Made by a program: the position numbers and the translations under genes. Shown here one piece after another: positions 12,722 through 13,916 of a stretch of DNA of 13,916 bases; the first letter of the stretch is position 1, and each line of letters begins with the position of its first letter. The DNA is from Candidatus Hydrogenedentes bacterium CG07_land_8_20_14_0_80_42_17 (GTDB lineage Bacteria; UBA8481): positions 1 through 13,916 of the forward strand of contig PEWQ01000186.1 in the NCBI GenBank assembly GCA_002780065.1, given 5' to 3'. The notes beneath the pieces were generated by a model. It searched no databases. It had not been told where the DNA came from and was given only the letters and a program-made list of their open reading frames with translations.

Positions 12722-12955
12722 TCACTTATGGCTATCAACAAATTCGACAGCTTGACCTACAGTTGCGATCTTCTCGGCATCACTGTCAGGAATCTCGACA
12801 TCAAACGCTTCTTCTAAAGCATTCACAATGTTAGCCTGATCAAGCGAGTCCGCTCCGAGATCGTTAATGAACGACGCTTCGGGAGTAACCTGAGCCTCTT
12901 CAACGCCAAGCTGTTCGACAACTATTTCCTTAATCCTTTGAAATGTATCTGACAT
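12722..12955 (-). CDS. acpP: Acyl carrier protein (AcpP)
   Basis: This 77-residue acidic four-helix protein has the phosphopantetheine attachment motif G-A-D-S-L-D with Ser37. It carries the growing chain between FabG, FabF and the other FAS II enzymes. In the recognition helix, where E. coli reads D-S-L-D-T-V-E-L-V-M-A-L, it reads [12 protein letters not shown], so the nearly invariant Glu after the attachment Ser is replaced by Asn42; the following E-E acidic pair is kept. A strong AAAAGGAG lies 6 bp upstream of the ATG. It is flanked by fabG and fabF in the standard order. The 97-bp leader in front of it is structured. Confidence 0.98.
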   Translation of the reverse strand: MSDTFQRIKEIVVEQLGVEEAQVTPEASFINDLGADSLDQANIVNALEEAFDVEIPDSDAEKIATVGQAVEFVDSHK

Positions 12956-12973
12956 ACAATACTCCTTTTATTA

Positions 12974-13020
12974 AATCTCTGACTTTTCGGTCTTTGGCCG
13001 ATTCAGTCCATTGAGAGATT
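12974..13020. other. Structured leader ahead of acpP (nested inverted repeats)
   Basis: AATCTCT (12974-12980) and AGAGATT (13014-13020) form a perfect 7-bp outer pair around a hairpin TCGGTC-TTT-GGCCGA (12987-13001; one G-U pair on the plus strand, a C-A mismatch on the transcribed strand). No T-tract follows in the fabG to acpP direction, so termination is unlikely; an mRNA-stability or processing element for acpP is plausible. Confidence 0.5.
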
Positions 13021-13043
13021 ACCAATCTAAAAAAATTCGGCAA
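13016..13043 (-). promoter_or_regulatory. Candidate acpP promoter
   Basis: On the reverse strand TTGCCG (13043-13038) and TAATCT (13021-13016) are 16 bp apart, with TGG before the -10 box (extended form). The -10 match is weak. It would allow acpP to be transcribed above the level of fabG, as is usual, but is only a candidate. Confidence 0.3.
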
Positions 13044-13052
13044 GTTATTTTT

Positions 13053-13802
13053 TTACATCACCATTCCGCCATCGACAGTCAATATCTGACCTGTGATGTA
13101 AGAAGCCTCATCCGACGAAAGAAATCTTACAGCTCTAGCAACATCAGAAGGCTCGCCAAGTCGATTTAGGGGGATCAAAGCCTTCATCTTTTCGATAACT
13201 TCCGGAGTAAGCTTAGCCGTCATATCTGTCTGAATATAGCCAGGAGCAATGGCATTCACTGTAATTTTTCTTCCTGCAAATTCTTTCGCTAATGATTTTG
13301 TCAGCCCAATTATTCCGGCTTTCGACGCCGCATAGTTTGCCTGTCCAACATTTCCCATCAGTCCTATGACTGACGCAATATTTACAATCCTGCCGTATCT
13401 CGCTTTCATCATGTGAGTAATGAGTTCACGAGTCACAAGAAAAACCGACTTGAGATTCACTTCTATAACAGCGTTCCAATCTTCATCCTTCATTCTAATT
13501 AGAAGCGAGTCACGAGTTATTCCCGCATTATTAACTAAAATGTCGATCTTGCCGTTCAGCTTTATAGCTTCACCTACCATTCTCTTCACATCTTCGGTTT
13601 TAGCGACATTTGCCGCAATGCCGACTGCTTTGACTCCGGTCGCCGCAATTTCAGAAGCAGTAGCCTTTGCAGAATCCTCGACGAGATCAACTATTATTAT
13701 ATCCGCTCCGCCTCGAGCCAATTCCTCTGCTATCGATCGCCCAATTCCTCTGGCTCCACCGGTCACAACAGCAGTTCTATTCTTCAACTCAGCATAAGAC
13801 AT
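13053..13802 (-). CDS. fabG: 3-oxoacyl-[ACP] reductase (FabG)
   Basis: FabG reduces 3-oxoacyl-ACP, the first reduction of each elongation cycle. This 249-residue short-chain dehydrogenase has the nucleotide loop T-G-G-A-R-G-I-G (14-21), N-N-A-G-I-T-R-D (91-98), Asn115 in V-N-L-K, Ser144 in N-I-A-S, and Tyr157/Lys161 in N-Y-A-A-S-K-A-G. The C-terminal G-Q-I-L-T-V-D-G-G near 238-246 is typical. The second strand ends I-I-I-V-D-L with Asp39, the position that in SDR enzymes often binds the adenosine ribose hydroxyls and favours NADH, whereas most FabG proteins use NADPH. GGAG lies 8 bp upstream of the ATG. It heads the fabG-acpP-fabF order; fabD, often the preceding gene, is not in the visible 114 bp upstream. 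Confidence 0.95.
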   Translation of the reverse strand: MSYAELKNRTAVVTGGARGIGRSIAEELARGGADIIIVDLVEDSAKATASEIAATGVKAVGIAANVAKTEDVKRMVGEAIKLNGKIDILVNNAGITRDSLLIRMKDEDWNAVIEVNLKSVFLVTRELITHMMKARYGRIVNIASVIGLMGNVGQANYAASKAGIIGLTKSLAKEFAGRKITVNAIAPGYIQTDMTAKLTPEVIEKMKALIPLNRLGEPSDVARAVRFLSSDEASYITGQILTVDGGMVM

Positions 13803-13822
13803 AAATCATTCTCCTTTTATTC

Positions 13823-13916
13823 ATTTTGCATTTTCCAATTTCCAATCTTCAATTTTCAATTTCAATCTTCCACTCACTTATTGAAAAATGCAAATTGGAA
13901 ATTCTAAATTGGAAAT
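13823..13916. repeat. Heptad-like ATTGRAA repeats with imperfect inverted repeat, upstream of fabG
   Basis: Read on the reverse strand, 13866-13831 contains about five head-to-tail units of ATTGAA(A/G) or ATTGGAA(A), each 6-8 bp. Two further AATTTCCAATTT-like copies lie in opposite orientation at 13892-13916. ATTTTGCATTTTCCAAT (13823-13839) and ATTGAAAAATGCAAATT (13880-13896) form an imperfect inverted repeat with about a 40-base loop. No coding frame or clear promoter box is visible; the region continues past the window. Confidence 0.6.

Noticed and set aside
9278-13802. The fab-rnc-STAS-flagellar series as a new functional system.
   Set aside because: fabG-acpP-fabF-rnc is a widespread housekeeping order; the STAS and rod genes are unusual neighbours but nothing shows joint function.

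Overview
This window reads as chromosome from a moderately AT-rich bacterium with standard genetic code, AGGAGG-type ribosome binding sites and many tightly overlapping genes. A flagellar rod/hook-family protein, type II fatty-acid synthesis genes and a cobalamin-dependent mutase module point to a free-living, flagellated bacterium, but no gene fixes the phylum. An uncultivated lineage is a guess from how divergent several otherwise standard proteins are. Almost everything is housekeeping. I see no phage, transposase or CRISPR array.

Layout, left to right. (1) 1-2725, minus strand: mnmA, an AI-2E-family membrane protein, a short AccB-like biotin-carrier domain protein, and the first 30 codons of accC, cut by the window edge. 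The last three are joined by ATGA stop/start overlaps. The AccB-like protein has Asp where the biotin-accepting Lys belongs. (2) 2803-5180, plus strand: a DHH/DHHA1 phosphoesterase followed 5 bp later by a PDZ-radical SAM-DUF512 protein. They are read divergently from mnmA, from promoters whose -10 boxes overlap. (3) 5303-5765, minus: a RelE/ParE-type toxin with a ribbon-helix-helix antitoxin, with its own promoter. (4) 5851-7227, minus: the MeaB GTPase chaperone preceded by a free-standing B12-binding mutase subunit, apparently read from a leaderless promoter. The mutase catalytic subunit is not here. (5) 7296-9126, minus: a divergent trpD overlapping a rhomboid protease gene that carries an N-terminal zinc ribbon. 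(6) 9127-9277: a spacer holding a 68-bp element with perfect 8-bp terminal inverted repeats. (7) 9278-13802, minus: fabG, acpP, fabF, rnc, a STAS-domain gene and a flagellar rod/hook gene, probably a read-through series with internal control points. These are a structured leader before acpP, a hairpin between fabF and rnc, and a promoter for the flagellar gene at the end of the STAS gene. (8) 13803-13916: a fabG leader full of heptad-like ATTGRAA repeats.

How the genes fit together: accB/accC and fabG-acpP-fabF are two parts of fatty-acid synthesis (malonyl-CoA supply; elongation and reduction on ACP). The B12 subunit and MeaB belong to methylmalonyl-CoA-type carbon-skeleton rearrangement. 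No clearly new multi-gene system is evident. The most notable points are the carrier protein without its lysine, the altered TrpD active-site loop, the unexplained DHH/DUF512 pair, the 68-bp element, and several regulatory layouts (overlapping divergent promoters, a leaderless mRNA, a hairpin before rnc).
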